Shown here: piece by piece, positions 4,669-10,528 of the stretch
Position numbering within the stretch: the stretch's first letter is position 1
Layout of the letters: every line of letters begins with the position of its first letter
NCBI GenBank assembly: GCA_022361095.1
Contig: JAKSBO010000102.1
Location: 1-10,528 of the forward strand
Direction: 5' to 3'
Source: Desulfobacterales bacterium
GTDB lineage: Bacteria > Desulfobacterota > Desulfobacteria > Desulfobacterales > Desulfobacteraceae
Length of the DNA: 10,528 nt
The notes under the pieces: generated by a model
Seen by the model: only the letters and a program-made list of their open reading frames with translations
Told to the model about the DNA's origin: nothing
Databases searched by the model: none
Program-made: the position numbers and the translations under genes

Positions 4669-5421
4669 ATGGAATTTGACGTCAAAAAGATATTTTTCCC
4701 TTCGGTGGGCGTAAATCTTGTATTTAACATGAATACAGATTACCCTATTTCGACATCATCCATTATCTACGATGCAGATTTTGAAAAGCAGGCGATCACC
4801 ATTGCCCAGCCGAATGTTCCCATACCTTCAAACACGCAGTTTGAACAGCTTCACATAACAACACTTACCCACATCAATCAAAGACGCCTGCGGATTGGAA
4901 TGCATTGCAGACCGATCCGACTGATCAAGAACTACGCGATGGCCGACGGCAGCTCGGTAAAAGCCATTGAAATTCAATACCGGTTACCGGCTATTGAGAC
5001 CAATATACGCGCCGCATTCAGACTTCAAATGACCACCAGATATACCGTAAAGGCGCAAATAGCCTATGACGGACAAAAATACCGGACACCGGGTGATTTT
5101 AAAATAAAAGATATCTCTTTTTCGGGTTTAGGGCTTGTCATACTTGAAAGAAAAGGAACCCGCCCGTCACCATTGTCGACCCTGAAACCAGGTACAAAAA
5201 TGATCATGGGACTTGCCCTAATGGACCGTGATAAACCGGGCACCATAGGGTCCTTCCCGGTTCAAATTCAGGTTGCGCGGATCAATATGAACTATTCTGA
5301 AACCTATACGTTGATCGGCCTAAAGATCATCAATATTACCAGGGAAGATGACGAGGTGTTAAACCAGTTTATCCACACGGCCCAGATAGAGGAATTAAAA
5401 CGGATCAGCAAAAAAGACTGA
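4669..5421 (+). CDS. PilZ-domain c-di-GMP-binding protein with YcgR-like N-terminal domain
   Basis: A 250-aa soluble protein. The N-terminal half (about 1-110) is a beta-rich domain resembling the YcgR-type domain that precedes PilZ in flagellar-brake proteins. The C-terminal half holds a PilZ domain with both c-di-GMP-binding motifs: R-A-A-F-R (RxxxR, residues 114-118) and D-I-S-F-S-G (DxSxxG, residues 148-153). It is therefore likely to bind c-di-GMP and to act on flagella, pili or exopolysaccharide. The start is uncertain: no good Shine-Dalgarno precedes ATG 4669, and an in-frame TTG at 4660 would add three residues; a stop at 4651-4653 rules out anything longer. The 3' end overlaps the convergent exoI coding region by 27 bp. 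Nearby cheX and the prepilin peptidase tail fit a motility or surface context, but no direct operon link is visible. Confidence 0.82.
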   Translation: MEFDVKKIFFPSVGVNLVFNMNTDYPISTSSIIYDADFEKQAITIAQPNVPIPSNTQFEQLHITTLTHINQRRLRIGMHCRPIRLIKNYAMADGSSVKAIEIQYRLPAIETNIRAAFRLQMTTRYTVKAQIAYDGQKYRTPGDFKIKDISFSGLGLVILERKGTRPSPLSTLKPGTKMIMGLALMDRDKPGTIGSFPVQIQVARINMNYSETYTLIGLKIINITREDDEVLNQFIHTAQIEELKRISKKD

Positions 5422-6843
5422 TTGATTCTGAATATGGGCTTTCAGCCACGTTAAAAGATCTTTTTGTTCGGAATCTGTGGATTGCATCCCATCTTTTTCA
5501 ATCTTTTTAACCTCTTCAAGAGCCTTGGCACAGGTCAGCTTTACATCTTCCTTATACCCTTTGACAGAGCTCGTTAAATCATCTCCGCAAAGGCATTTCA
5601 AATGTGCGTGAAACTCAGGGACAGAGCCCGGCTTTTCATTGAAATTTCGCACAAGTATTCTTTGGGCCAGCATTCGAATCCTGTCACTTTGAAAATTCCG
5701 GACAATCCGGTTTCTGCTCTCCGCCTCTGCGTCATGAAACGCAGCCATTTCTTTTTTCTCTTTAAATGAAAAAAATCCACCCTGATATAAATCCGCATCC
5801 GGATCAATATCAGGCACCTGGCTGTATTTGAAATTTTGATGGAGGGTGACCGTTTTTTCAAAACGGGAAATATTTTGCTTGATAACATCAAGATTCCGCA
5901 TGCACACCGCTTGCGATACAGGAGAAAGCTTTTCCCAGAAACGCTCCAGAACAGGCAAAATAAACCACTGATCTCCCGGTTTTTTCCGTATTGAAATAAG
6001 ATTATATACCCCAAGGGATTCATCAATACGCTCAAACACCCCTTCCTCATCCAATCGAATCCACAGGTTTTGATTTTTATAATGAACAGAACTGCCCACA
6101 TAAACCACGGGAGCCATATAGTTGCAGTTCGCACCAAAGGAGACGGATACCATAAGCGCCAGCTCCATGCCGTACGTTTTTGATAACTTTGAATTCCCAA
6201 GGCTGTTCAAGCGCTTATAATCGGCATTTTTATCAAAGAAACCCTGGACATATGACCAGATTTTACCATGTTTTGAAAATGCCTTTACAAGACCGACAAC
6301 AGACTCAACATCGCTCATCGCTTCATGGGCTCTGCCCGAAGTTTTAAATTTATTCTGCCGGGTTAAGTGCTCAAGTTTCATAGTGGGTTGCCCGTTGTCC
6401 AGCACAGGCCATAAAAGAGCCTGGGGGCAGAAAAGGTAATATATCAAGGTAACCGGCAACATATCCATCCGGCCGCACCCGCCGGCGAACTGATGCGAAT
6501 AAGGGTCCAAAAGATTACGATAAAAGAGAAAACGTAAGAATTCGTCATCAAATCCAAGGGAATTATAACCGATGCTGATGGTTTGGGGGGTATTTAAAAG
6601 CGCATGAATTTTTAAGGCGGCATCATACTCACAGATTCCGGTTTCAAGAATTTGAGCATCAAGCCTGTGCGTGAGAAACGCCCCTGGAGAGGGAACAATA
6701 TCATCCCTGAGGCGGACAACAATCTCCTCCCTGCTTATCTCATTTAAAGACAGATCCGTTCGAATACATGCAAAAGTCAGAATCTGATCAAAGGCTGGAT
6801 TCAACCCGGATGTTTCAATATCGTAGAATAAGAATGTCTGCAT
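5395..6843 (-). CDS. sbcB: Exodeoxyribonuclease I (SbcB/ExoI)
   Basis: A 482-aa single-strand-specific 3'-5' DNA exonuclease used in recombination and mismatch repair; length is close to the E. coli enzyme (475 aa). The DEDDh exonuclease domain is intact: FYDIETSG (Asp8, Glu10), GYNSLGFDDEFLRFLFYRN (Asp99 or Asp100) and RAHEAMSDVES (His173, Asp178). The surrounding YRNLLDPY and KLEHLTRQN segments closely follow the E. coli pattern. The rest (about 200-480) corresponds to the SH3-like and helical ExoI C-terminal domains that wrap the single strand. ATG 6843 has only a weak Shine-Dalgarno (GGGG about 11 nt upstream). It lies 103 bp downstream of rpsI beyond a strong terminator, so it needs its own promoter or readthrough. 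Its 3' end overlaps the PilZ gene tail to tail. Confidence 0.93.
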   Translation of the reverse strand: MQTFLFYDIETSGLNPAFDQILTFACIRTDLSLNEISREEIVVRLRDDIVPSPGAFLTHRLDAQILETGICEYDAALKIHALLNTPQTISIGYNSLGFDDEFLRFLFYRNLLDPYSHQFAGGCGRMDMLPVTLIYYLFCPQALLWPVLDNGQPTMKLEHLTRQNKFKTSGRAHEAMSDVESVVGLVKAFSKHGKIWSYVQGFFDKNADYKRLNSLGNSKLSKTYGMELALMVSVSFGANCNYMAPVVYVGSSVHYKNQNLWIRLDEEGVFERIDESLGVYNLISIRKKPGDQWFILPVLERFWEKLSPVSQAVCMRNLDVIKQNISRFEKTVTLHQNFKYSQVPDIDPDADLYQGGFFSFKEKKEMAAFHDAEAESRNRIVRNFQSDRIRMLAQRILVRNFNEKPGSVPEFHAHLKCLCGDDLTSSVKGYKEDVKLTCAKALEEVKKIEKDGMQSTDSEQKDLLTWLKAHIQNQSVFFADPF

Positions 6844-6879
6844 TGATCATATATACCCCAACACCACATAAAAAATTCG

Positions 6880-6915
6880 AAAAGGGAGAGCAAATACAAA
6901 TTTGCTCTCCCTTTT
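6880..6915 (-). terminator. Intrinsic terminator of the rplM-rpsI transcript
   Basis: AAAAGGGAGAGCAAAT (6880-6895) and ATTTGCTCTCCCTTTT (6900-6915) form a perfect 16-bp stem with a 4-nt loop. On minus the stem is followed by CGAATTTTTTAT, a proper T-run, and it starts about 30 nt after the rpsI stop. It separates rpsI from exoI. Confidence 0.88.
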
Positions 6916-6946
6916 AAAGTGTGAACAGGTAAAAACCCAGAGATAT

Positions 6947-7342
6947 TTATCTCTTGGAGAACTGGAAACTGGCCCTTGCTCCCTTTTTCCCGTATTTTTT
7001 ACGTTCTTTTTGCCTGGCATCTCTGGTAAGAAAACCCGCAGATTTCAAAACACCACGCAGGTCCGGATCTGATAATACGAGCGCCTTGGAAACACCTTGA
7101 CGAATGGCACCGGCCTGGCCTGTGTACCCTCCGCCCATCACGGTAATTCTAAGATCAAAGGCATCGCTTTTATCAGTAAGAACAAGAGGAGATGTCAATG
7201 CATCCCGATTTGCGGGAATGTTGAAATAATCATCAAGTTCTCTGTTATTAATGACAATTTTTCCTGTACCAGGTATAAGCCAGACTTTGGCCACAGAATT
7301 CTTCCGCTTACCTGTTGCGTAAAATTGGTTTGCACTTTCCAT
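6947..7342 (-). CDS. rpsI: 30S ribosomal protein S9
   Basis: A 131-aa small-subunit protein that binds the 16S rRNA 3' domain and reaches the P-site tRNA with its C-terminal tail. The family pattern is clear: FYATGKRKNSVAKVWL near the start, GGGYTGQAGAIRQGVSKAL in the middle, and LTRDARQKERKKYGKKGARA with the SFQFSKR end that carries the conserved terminal Lys-Arg. Length is normal. ATG 7342 is directly preceded by an in-frame TAA, so no longer form exists; AAGGAT lies about 11 nt upstream. It follows rplM by 22 bp, the nearly universal L13-S9 pair, and is closed by the terminator at 6880-6915. Confidence 0.98.
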   Translation of the reverse strand: MESANQFYATGKRKNSVAKVWLIPGTGKIVINNRELDDYFNIPANRDALTSPLVLTDKSDAFDLRITVMGGGYTGQAGAIRQGVSKALVLSDPDLRGVLKSAGFLTRDARQKERKKYGKKGARASFQFSKR

Positions 7343-7364
7343 TTATCGTATCAATCCTTATTAA

Positions 7365-7799
7365 TTAGAATTCGACAACCTGCGGCTTTTGTGCAGCGTG
7401 GGGATGCTGGTCGCCTGCATAAACAAATAATTTTTTCCCAAGCTTGCGACCCAGTCTGTTTTTAGGAAGCATCCCGCGAACAGCTTTTCTTAAAACTTCT
7501 TCAGGTTTTTTCTCAAGCATTTCCATAGCTGTCTGGGATTTGATTCCTCCGATATAACCGGAATGGCGGTAATAGGTTTTTTGCCCCATTTTATTTCCGG
7601 TCAGACGGACTTTGTCCGCATTGACAACAATCACCCAATCCCCTGTGTCTACATGGGGGGTGAAAAGTGGGTTATGTTTACCCCGGATTCTATACGCTAT
7701 CTGGGAAGCAAGCCGCCCAAGCACCTGGTCTTTTGCATCAATGACGCACCAGTTCTCTTTGTTGTCAGATCTTTTCGCACTGTAAGTATATTTTTCCAA
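7365..7799 (-). CDS. rplM: 50S ribosomal protein L13
   Basis: A 144-aa early-assembling large-subunit protein. It begins [17 protein letters not shown], followed by the conserved [14 protein letters not shown], the [12 protein letters not shown] motif and [13 protein letters not shown]. The start is set at TTG 7799 because it gives the family N-terminus and normal length (142-145 aa) and has GGAG just upstream. A longer TTG start at 7829 would add ten residues that do not resemble L13. A better-looking ATG at 7809 is out of frame and reads only 14 codons to a stop, overlapping this start. The use of TTG behind an overlapping mini-ORF hints at reduced or regulated initiation. rpsI follows. Confidence 0.96.
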   Translation of the reverse strand: MEKYTYSAKRSDNKENWCVIDAKDQVLGRLASQIAYRIRGKHNPLFTPHVDTGDWVIVVNADKVRLTGNKMGQKTYYRHSGYIGGIKSQTAMEMLEKKPEEVLRKAVRGMLPKNRLGRKLGKKLFVYAGDQHPHAAQKPQVVEF

Positions 7800-7836
7800 T
7801 GTTCTCCATGCTCCTCTAAATAAACGCAATCAGGCA

Positions 7837-7865
7837 TACCTACATAATTTTGTTTTCAATGTCAA
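7837..7865 (-). promoter_or_regulatory. Possible promoter ahead of rplM
   Basis: On minus a perfect -35 TTGACA (7860-7865) is followed after 17 bp by TAGGTA (7837-7842), a poor -10. It lies in the 72-bp gap between bactofilin and rplM, where an internal promoter for the ribosomal pair would be expected. Confidence 0.35.
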
Positions 7866-7871
7866 TGATTT

Positions 7872-8291
7872 TTATAATTTTATTTGTTTTTCATTTTCCT
7901 GCTTTGATTCTCCCATCTTAGAAAAAAACGATTTATCTTTTTTGACTGGCTCTATTTTGCTGGATGTCTTGCAGGAAATATCAGCATTGAGCACACCGCC
8001 GTTTTCCACAATCAGATCCTGGCATACAACTTTTCCTGCACAGGAGCCGGTTGCCAGAATGATCAACTCCTTAGAAGCAATTAACTCGCCTTTAAAATTG
8101 CCGCCAATGGTCAGACTGGATACCTTTGTCAAAGTTGAGTTAACTTCCCCCTCCTGGGCAATAATGACAACATCCCCGTCAATTGTACCCGTTACTTCTC
8201 CTTTGATAATCAGTTTCCCACAACTTTCTATGGAGCCGTCAATCTTGAGTTCCTTATCAATGATGCTTAGATTCTTCGTATTTTTTCTCAC
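7872..8291 (-). CDS. Bactofilin (polymer-forming cytoskeletal protein)
   Basis: A 139-aa bactofilin-domain protein (formerly DUF583), which polymerises without nucleotides into filaments at the inner membrane and often recruits cell-wall enzymes. The domain (about 8-105) shows the family's short repeating beta-strand pattern, for example LKIDGSIESCGKLIIKGEV, GTIDGDVVII and LTIGGNFKGELIASKELII, as expected of a right-handed beta-helix. The tail (about 108-139) is lysine-rich and probably disordered. The start is placed at GTG 8291 because AAGGAG lies 9 nt upstream; an in-frame GTG at 8315 would place that Shine-Dalgarno inside the gene. It is preceded 44 bp upstream by the membrane-protein gene and the L,D-transpeptidase, so a role as scaffold for peptidoglycan remodelling is plausible. 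Confidence 0.9.
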   Translation of the reverse strand: MRKNTKNLSIIDKELKIDGSIESCGKLIIKGEVTGTIDGDVVIIAQEGEVNSTLTKVSSLTIGGNFKGELIASKELIILATGSCAGKVVCQDLIVENGGVLNADISCKTSSKIEPVKKDKSFFSKMGESKQENEKQIKL

Positions 8292-8335
8292 AACGGCTAT
8301 CTCCTTACAAAGCACTTAAAGTTTGAAAATCCGTA

Positions 8336-9280
8336 TCAATCCTGTTTATTTTTTCCAGTGTCAATAATCGTCTCAAATAACAATTTTTCCGTTTCATCAA
8401 ATATAAATATGGAAACGTCTGAAAAATCCTGCAGAGGTGTCTGGGTTTTGATTGTGAATTGAACGGGTTTAAAGCTGGAAATAGAAAAATAGTGACCTTG
8501 TTTATAAGGACCGGGCACACCTTTTTGCAGAACAGCACCTTTAGGGATCGCAACCCATTTGTCAGGTGCGGAACCTTTCGGTTTAAGTATACAAAAAATC
8601 CGGCCGGATATTTCTTTGGACTTTTTTCCAGTATTTCTGACATTAAACCGAACAATGACCTCATGGGCATTACGGCCTGATGAAAGCGAAAATGCCTCAA
8701 TACCTACGTTAGACAATGCATTAGGCAATTTTTCCGGTGGTTGATCCTTATGTTCACCAGATTGAGCCCCGCTTGTTTCCGGCCCTTTTTTATTGGATAC
8801 AACACCCGCTTCTTTGATAATTTTTGAATCAGGCGCTGCACTTTTGGCTAGGGTGTCGGTGCCCTCTTTTTTCCCTTTCATCCCCGAACGGTTTTCTTTT
8901 TTGAGCGTATCCCGGCCAATTTTCCCGGCACGGGTCAATGCTTCAAGTTCAGCAGCATTACCCGTCATCACCAACCTGGCCATCAGTATTTCTTTTTCAT
9001 TGGTCAAACGCCCTACTTTTTTTTCATTTGCATCCTGTAAACTTATTAGTTGAAGATTCCGGTTGTTGGCTTTAGCATAAAGCACATAAAACGTACAAGT
9101 CCCCAGCCCCCCTGCCAGACTGATCACCAGAAGAACATAAATAAAAACTTTGAAAAAAGCTCCGGATCGTATTTCGCCGAAATCATTTATGATCAGGAGG
9201 CTGTCTTCCTTGCGTATTTTATGTGGGACAGGCTTTATTTGGGCTATTTCCCTTTCCAGTTCTCTCGAAATATCTTCCAT
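8336..9280 (-). CDS. Single-pass membrane protein of unknown function with coiled coil and C-terminal beta domain
   Basis: A 314-aa protein I do not recognise. It has an acidic/basic cytoplasmic stretch (1-40), one strong membrane helix (about 43-69, FKVFIYVLLVISLAGGLG then CTFYVLYA), a probable short coiled coil (about 75-118), a charged low-complexity linker rich in Lys, Gly and Glu (about 120-188), and a C-terminal domain (about 190-308) with alternating strands such as HEVIVRFNVRNTG and VQFTIKTQTPL, suggesting a small beta-sandwich. The orientation is likely N-in, with the linker and beta domain in the periplasm. ATG 9280 has AGGA 6 nt upstream and lies inside the end of the L,D-transpeptidase gene (37-bp overlap), implying translational coupling. 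With bactofilin next, it is a candidate link between a cytoplasmic filament and the periplasmic wall enzyme. That role is inference from order only. Confidence 0.75.
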   Translation of the reverse strand: MEDISRELEREIAQIKPVPHKIRKEDSLLIINDFGEIRSGAFFKVFIYVLLVISLAGGLGTCTFYVLYAKANNRNLQLISLQDANEKKVGRLTNEKEILMARLVMTGNAAELEALTRAGKIGRDTLKKENRSGMKGKKEGTDTLAKSAAPDSKIIKEAGVVSNKKGPETSGAQSGEHKDQPPEKLPNALSNVGIEAFSLSSGRNAHEVIVRFNVRNTGKKSKEISGRIFCILKPKGSAPDKWVAIPKGAVLQKGVPGPYKQGHYFSISSFKPVQFTIKTQTPLQDFSDVSIFIFDETEKLLFETIIDTGKNKQD

Positions 9281-10528
9281 TCTCCATCCTGTTTGACAAG
9301 TTTAAGCTGTTTTTTTCCGTGGGTTGAAAATCCACTGGATTTATAGTACTGGACAAAGCTGACCGTATACCCGTCTTTAGTGGGGAACGCCTTAAAATTT
9401 TTACCGGTCACCAAAATATAATCGTATTTTCCGGCAAGTTGTTTTTTGCGCTTCACCCATGCCGTTTTCCCCATGCCGTCACACACAAAATCACTGGTAT
9501 AAAATCTTGCATATTTATCCATATCCTTTGACGACCATGCAGCCATCCACTGCTGAACGGTTTCAACCACCAGTTTATCTGTTGACTCATCCTGAAAAAG
9601 CATTCTTGATGCAGCCAGAAGCGGCGTCTCACCGGAATTAAATGCGTTGTCTTTGGTCTGAAAAAAATCTCCTATAATTAGGGGGGCGGTTGTTCCCCGG
9701 CGAATAAAAAACTGCCGTTTACCCAGGTAAATTTTACTTTTGTCCTCCCGGGACAGGCTCATGTCGCAAAGAACAACAACAATACCGCCATGGGCATAAA
9801 GCCCTGTATTTTCCAGTACAATGTCAATTCCTCCAGGGTGCTGCACATTCACCTTATCGCGTATACCCAGCCAGGTCTCCCACCATGAAATATCCGGAAG
9901 ATAGGTCGGATCATAAAACGACAAATAGGCATGATAACTTTGGGCAGCCAATGCCCTGGCCCATTGTTTGAGAAATTCGTTAATCTTTTTTTGTATCCGC
10001 CTCAGCGTATCCGTGTCTGAATAGTCGATCTGATCAACAATGATCAAAGGCGTGGCGTCCAGATGAATGTAATCTGACAAGGCAACGATGTTTTTATTTT
10101 CAAGGGCAATGCATCCGTTCGAATCCATGGGCTTTAAAACCTTATCTGTCCCGTGAATCCATATGGCCGACCCCTGCTTGCCAAGCCGCAGATCCAGAAA
10201 ATTGGGATAGTCTGACGGAAACGCTTTTTCCCCGTATACCGGTGTCAGATAGCGATCTTCAAATTCATCCTTTAAAAAATAGACGCCCTCCGGCGTTCTC
10301 TTATCACCGGACCGGGTCTTCGGCCCGGGATTTGCGCCGGTGGAACAGGGTGCCTGGAACACTGGACTGCCAAGGCCGTTTTTTGCAGCGTAGACATACA
10401 GCATCTGGCTTTGTTTCTCTACGATAATGGCGGTTTCATTTTCAGGGATCTGGATCAAAGCACCCGGTACCGATGCCGCAAGACACGTCCCCGGATAAAA
10501 CCGGATCAGACAGACAGAGACAATTATT
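9244..10528 (-). CDS. L,D-transpeptidase (YkuD domain) with two NTF2-like C-terminal domains, 5' end beyond the window
   Basis: The reading frame stays open to the right edge, so the gene is cut there. The first visible residues, IIVSVCLIRFYPGTCLAASV, look like the end of a signal peptide, giving an exported protein. A TTG at 10458 is the first ordinary start codon but would remove this segment, so I do not use it as the start. Counting from that TTG, residues about 8-142 are a YkuD catalytic domain with STGANPGPKTRSGDKRTPEG, IWIHGTD (His102) and SNGCIAL (catalytic Cys116). These enzymes form 3-3 crosslinks, anchor proteins to peptidoglycan, or trim it. Two NTF2-like modules follow (about 155-265 and 297-402), each with a W-A-x-Y-x-x-FY-type helix start and a closing strand pair, as in Cds6-like transpeptidases. 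It is followed by the overlapping membrane-protein gene. The domain call is firm; the exact reaction is not. Confidence 0.88.
   Translation of the reverse strand, partial: IIVSVCLIRFYPGTCLAASVPGALIQIPENETAIIVEKQSQMLYVYAAKNGLGSPVFQAPCSTGANPGPKTRSGDKRTPEGVYFLKDEFEDRYLTPVYGEKAFPSDYPNFLDLRLGKQGSAIWIHGTDKVLKPMDSNGCIALENKNIVALSDYIHLDATPLIIVDQIDYSDTDTLRRIQKKINEFLKQWARALAAQSYHAYLSFYDPTYLPDISWWETWLGIRDKVNVQHPGGIDIVLENTGLYAHGGIVVVLCDMSLSREDKSKIYLGKRQFFIRRGTTAPLIIGDFFQTKDNAFNSGETPLLAASRMLFQDESTDKLVVETVQQWMAAWSSKDMDKYARFYTSDFVCDGMGKTAWVKRKKQLAGKYDYILVTGKNFKAFPTKDGYTVSFVQYYKSSGFSTHGKKQLKLVKQDGEWKIFRENWKGK

Noticed and set aside
5598..6200. Second long minus-strand frame of 200 codons inside exoI
   Set aside because: It lies entirely within the well-supported exonuclease I gene in another frame, with no family signal.
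8305..8700. Minus-strand frame of 131 codons overlapping the membrane-protein and bactofilin genes
   Set aside because: It is a shadow of the membrane-protein gene; no ribosome site or domain pattern, and it would conflict with the bactofilin start.
10242..10427. Plus-strand frame of 61 codons inside the L,D-transpeptidase gene
   Set aside because: It is antisense to conserved catalytic-domain sequence, with no start signal or recognisable product.

Overview
The window looks like chromosomal DNA of a Desulfobacterota (deltaproteobacterial) sulfate or sulfur reducer, probably close to Desulfobacteraceae. I infer this from the moderate base composition, the style of the ribosomal L13/S9 and HU proteins, and the mix of sulfur-handling genes, CheX and PilZ proteins and a bactofilin cassette. 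The genus is not determined. I see no phage, insertion sequence, CRISPR array, tRNA or rRNA.

Left part (1-3436). The window opens with the last 37 codons of a prepilin peptidase (plus strand). A small DsrE-family protein (minus) and a Prx6-type peroxiredoxin (plus) then diverge from a 563-bp non-coding region. That region is the most structured non-coding DNA here: a near-consensus sigma-54 (-24/-12) promoter faces the peroxiredoxin, a weaker one faces the DsrE-like gene, and between them lie a perfect 14-bp inverted repeat, an overlapping 14-bp palindrome and three 10-bp tandem repeats. Downstream of the peroxiredoxin is a gap with a perfect 16-bp stem and a GC-rich hairpin. It leads into a metallo-beta-lactamase/rhodanese fusion with the architecture of CstB-type persulfide dioxygenase-sulfurtransferases. 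Together these genes read as a sulfur-redox and peroxide-defence neighbourhood.

Middle part (3437-6843). CheX (minus) and an HU-type nucleoid protein (plus, with a good intrinsic terminator) diverge. A PilZ-domain protein, presumably a c-di-GMP effector, follows on plus. Its 3' end overlaps by 27 bp, tail to tail, the 3' end of an exodeoxyribonuclease I (SbcB/ExoI) gene on minus.

Right part (6844-10528), all minus strand. In transcription order it runs: L,D-transpeptidase (start beyond the right edge, its signal-peptide-like N-terminus visible at the edge), a single-pass membrane protein of unknown function overlapping it by 37 bp, a bactofilin, rplM, rpsI, a strong hairpin terminator, then exoI. 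The first three look like a translationally linked cell-envelope cassette feeding into the conserved L13-S9 pair.

Several starts were corrected from motif and Shine-Dalgarno position: HU at ATG 4173, PilZ at ATG 4669, rplM at TTG 7799 and bactofilin at GTG 8291. No clearly new system is proven. The best candidates for a second look are the divergent sigma-54 control region, the persulfide-dioxygenase fusion in a probable anaerobe, and the transpeptidase/membrane protein/bactofilin cassette.
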